A stretch of DNA of 64,000 nt, taken from positions 707,173 through 771,172 of the forward strand of contig CBDBIG010000005.1 in assembly GCA_965205845.1 (NCBI GenBank), in the 5' to 3' direction. The DNA comes from CBDBIG01 sp965205845 [NCBI: bacterium] (GTDB lineage: Bacteria > SAR324). The notes under the pieces were generated by a model that made no database searches, was not told the origin of the DNA, and saw only the letters and a program-made list of their open reading frames with translations. This document shows, piece after piece, positions 63,691 to 64,000 of the stretch (positions are counted from its first letter, which is position 1; each line of letters starts with the position of its first letter). Both the position numbers and the translations under genes were made by a program.

Positions 63691-64000
63691 ATGCAACACG
63701 CAGGCAAAGCAAGCATTAAAATTGACGGCGACACCCTGCCCACCAAGGATGGCGCCACCCTTGACATCGGCGGGGTCAAGCGCAACACCGTCATCGGGGG
63801 CAACAAGGTGCTAGGCTACGCAGAAGAACCAATGCCTGCCCGCGTTGAATGCGAAGTGTTTGTGGGCAAGGGCACCAGCCTTGAGCGCTGGCGGCAGGTT
63901 GAAGACGCCACGATTACCTTTGAAACCGACACAGGCAACGTGTACGTCTTGCCAAATGCCTGGCTAACCGACCCCCCTGCGCTCACAGAGGCAAAAGACG
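63691..64000 (+). CDS. Mu-like tail tube protein gpM, partial
   Basis: The first 103 residues are present, the rest lying beyond the window. MQHAGKASIKIDGDTLPTKD, then GATLDIGGVKRNTVIGGNKV, LGYAEEPMPARVECEVFVGKG and NVYVLPNAWLTDPPALTEAKD: the Mu M tube family pattern with AGKASIKIDG and a VxGGNxVLGYAEE segment. AAGGAG lies 10 nt upstream. Confidence 0.9.
   Translation, partial: MQHAGKASIKIDGDTLPTKDGATLDIGGVKRNTVIGGNKVLGYAEEPMPARVECEVFVGKGTSLERWRQVEDATITFETDTGNVYVLPNAWLTDPPALTEAKD

Larger units (their letters stand above)
52506..64000 (+). mobile_element. Mu-like prophage, incomplete and partly decayed, running off the right edge
   Basis: Gene order after the MuB remnant follows phage Mu: portal (gp29), MuF (gp30), protease/scaffold (I/Z), gp33-like, major head T, gp35, gp36, virion morphogenesis (G/tail-completion), gp37, gp38, sheath L, tube M. 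Base composition is clearly more GC-rich (GCC/CGC/GGG codons) than the left 50 kb. No transposase A, repressor, Mor, lysis or terminase gene remains between 52.5 and 54.3 kb. At least two genes carry frameshifts. It is likely a defective prophage or a headful-type relic; the tail genes and right end lie outside. Confidence 0.93.

Overview
The window looks like chromosome from a motile, Gram-negative, flagellated proteobacterium. Evidence is a flagellar export cluster with FlhF/FlhG, a chemoreceptor with a nitrate-sensor-type periplasmic domain, a class II (B12-dependent) ribonucleotide reductase, GatB-dependent amidotransfer, and several Sec-exported proteins. FlhF/FlhG next to flhA suggests polar flagella. 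A Magnetococcia-like or deep alphaproteobacterial host is my guess; it cannot be proven from this window.

Layout. 1-5.3 kb: a partial minus-strand membrane protein, a HAD phosphatase, purA, a 1.3-kb degenerate stretch holding 38 perfect copies of a decamer, glucokinase and tRNA-Val(UAC). 5.4-12.9 kb: a minus-strand run of larB, gatB, an archaeal/eukaryotic-type proS, a secreted ankyrin protein, hflX and an SDR. 12.9-14.4 kb: a decayed D12-class Dam methylase and dispersed/tandem repeats. 14.4-19.2 kb: a JAMM peptidase, a secreted TolB/CsgG/FlgT-like protein, a patatin, and aroA with a small overlapping gene. 19.4-26.8 kb: flagellar cluster transcribed fliR-flhB-(membrane protein)-flhA-flhF-flhG, preceded by acnA. 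30-45.7 kb: ilvC, the chemoreceptor, pepP, a HEAT-repeat protein, a histidine phosphatase, a CARDB-like secreted protein, an 18-repeat Sel1 protein, and a divergent NIPSNAP/amidase pair. 45.7-48.5 kb: a second Dam pseudogene, other decayed sequence, REP-like motifs and hairpins. 48.5-51.7 kb: nrdJ.

52.5 kb to the right edge: a Mu-like prophage, visibly richer in G+C than the chromosome. It keeps a MuB remnant and an almost complete head/tail block: portal, MuF, protease/scaffold, decoration-like protein, major head T, gp35-38, sheath L and tube M. It appears decayed: MuB and gp36 carry frameshifts, the portal lacks its N-terminal half, and no MuA transposase is visible. Its MuF protein is extended by a kinase-like domain and a C-terminal ADP-ribosyltransferase domain with all R-S-E residues. 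It overlaps by 8 nt a 59-aa ORF that could be its immunity protein. This is the most interesting system in the window.

A second theme is repeat turnover. Short tandem duplications (52-174 bp, 2-3 copies) sit repeatedly at gene ends: larger ones at the ends of amidase, nrdJ and the aroA-coupled gene, in front of ilvC, and a triplication of the flhB start. A roughly 400-bp noncoding element recurs at 3.5 and 13.6 kb, with further copies of its second half. Long coding repeats in the chemoreceptor and Sel1 protein are nearly identical in DNA, so they are recent.
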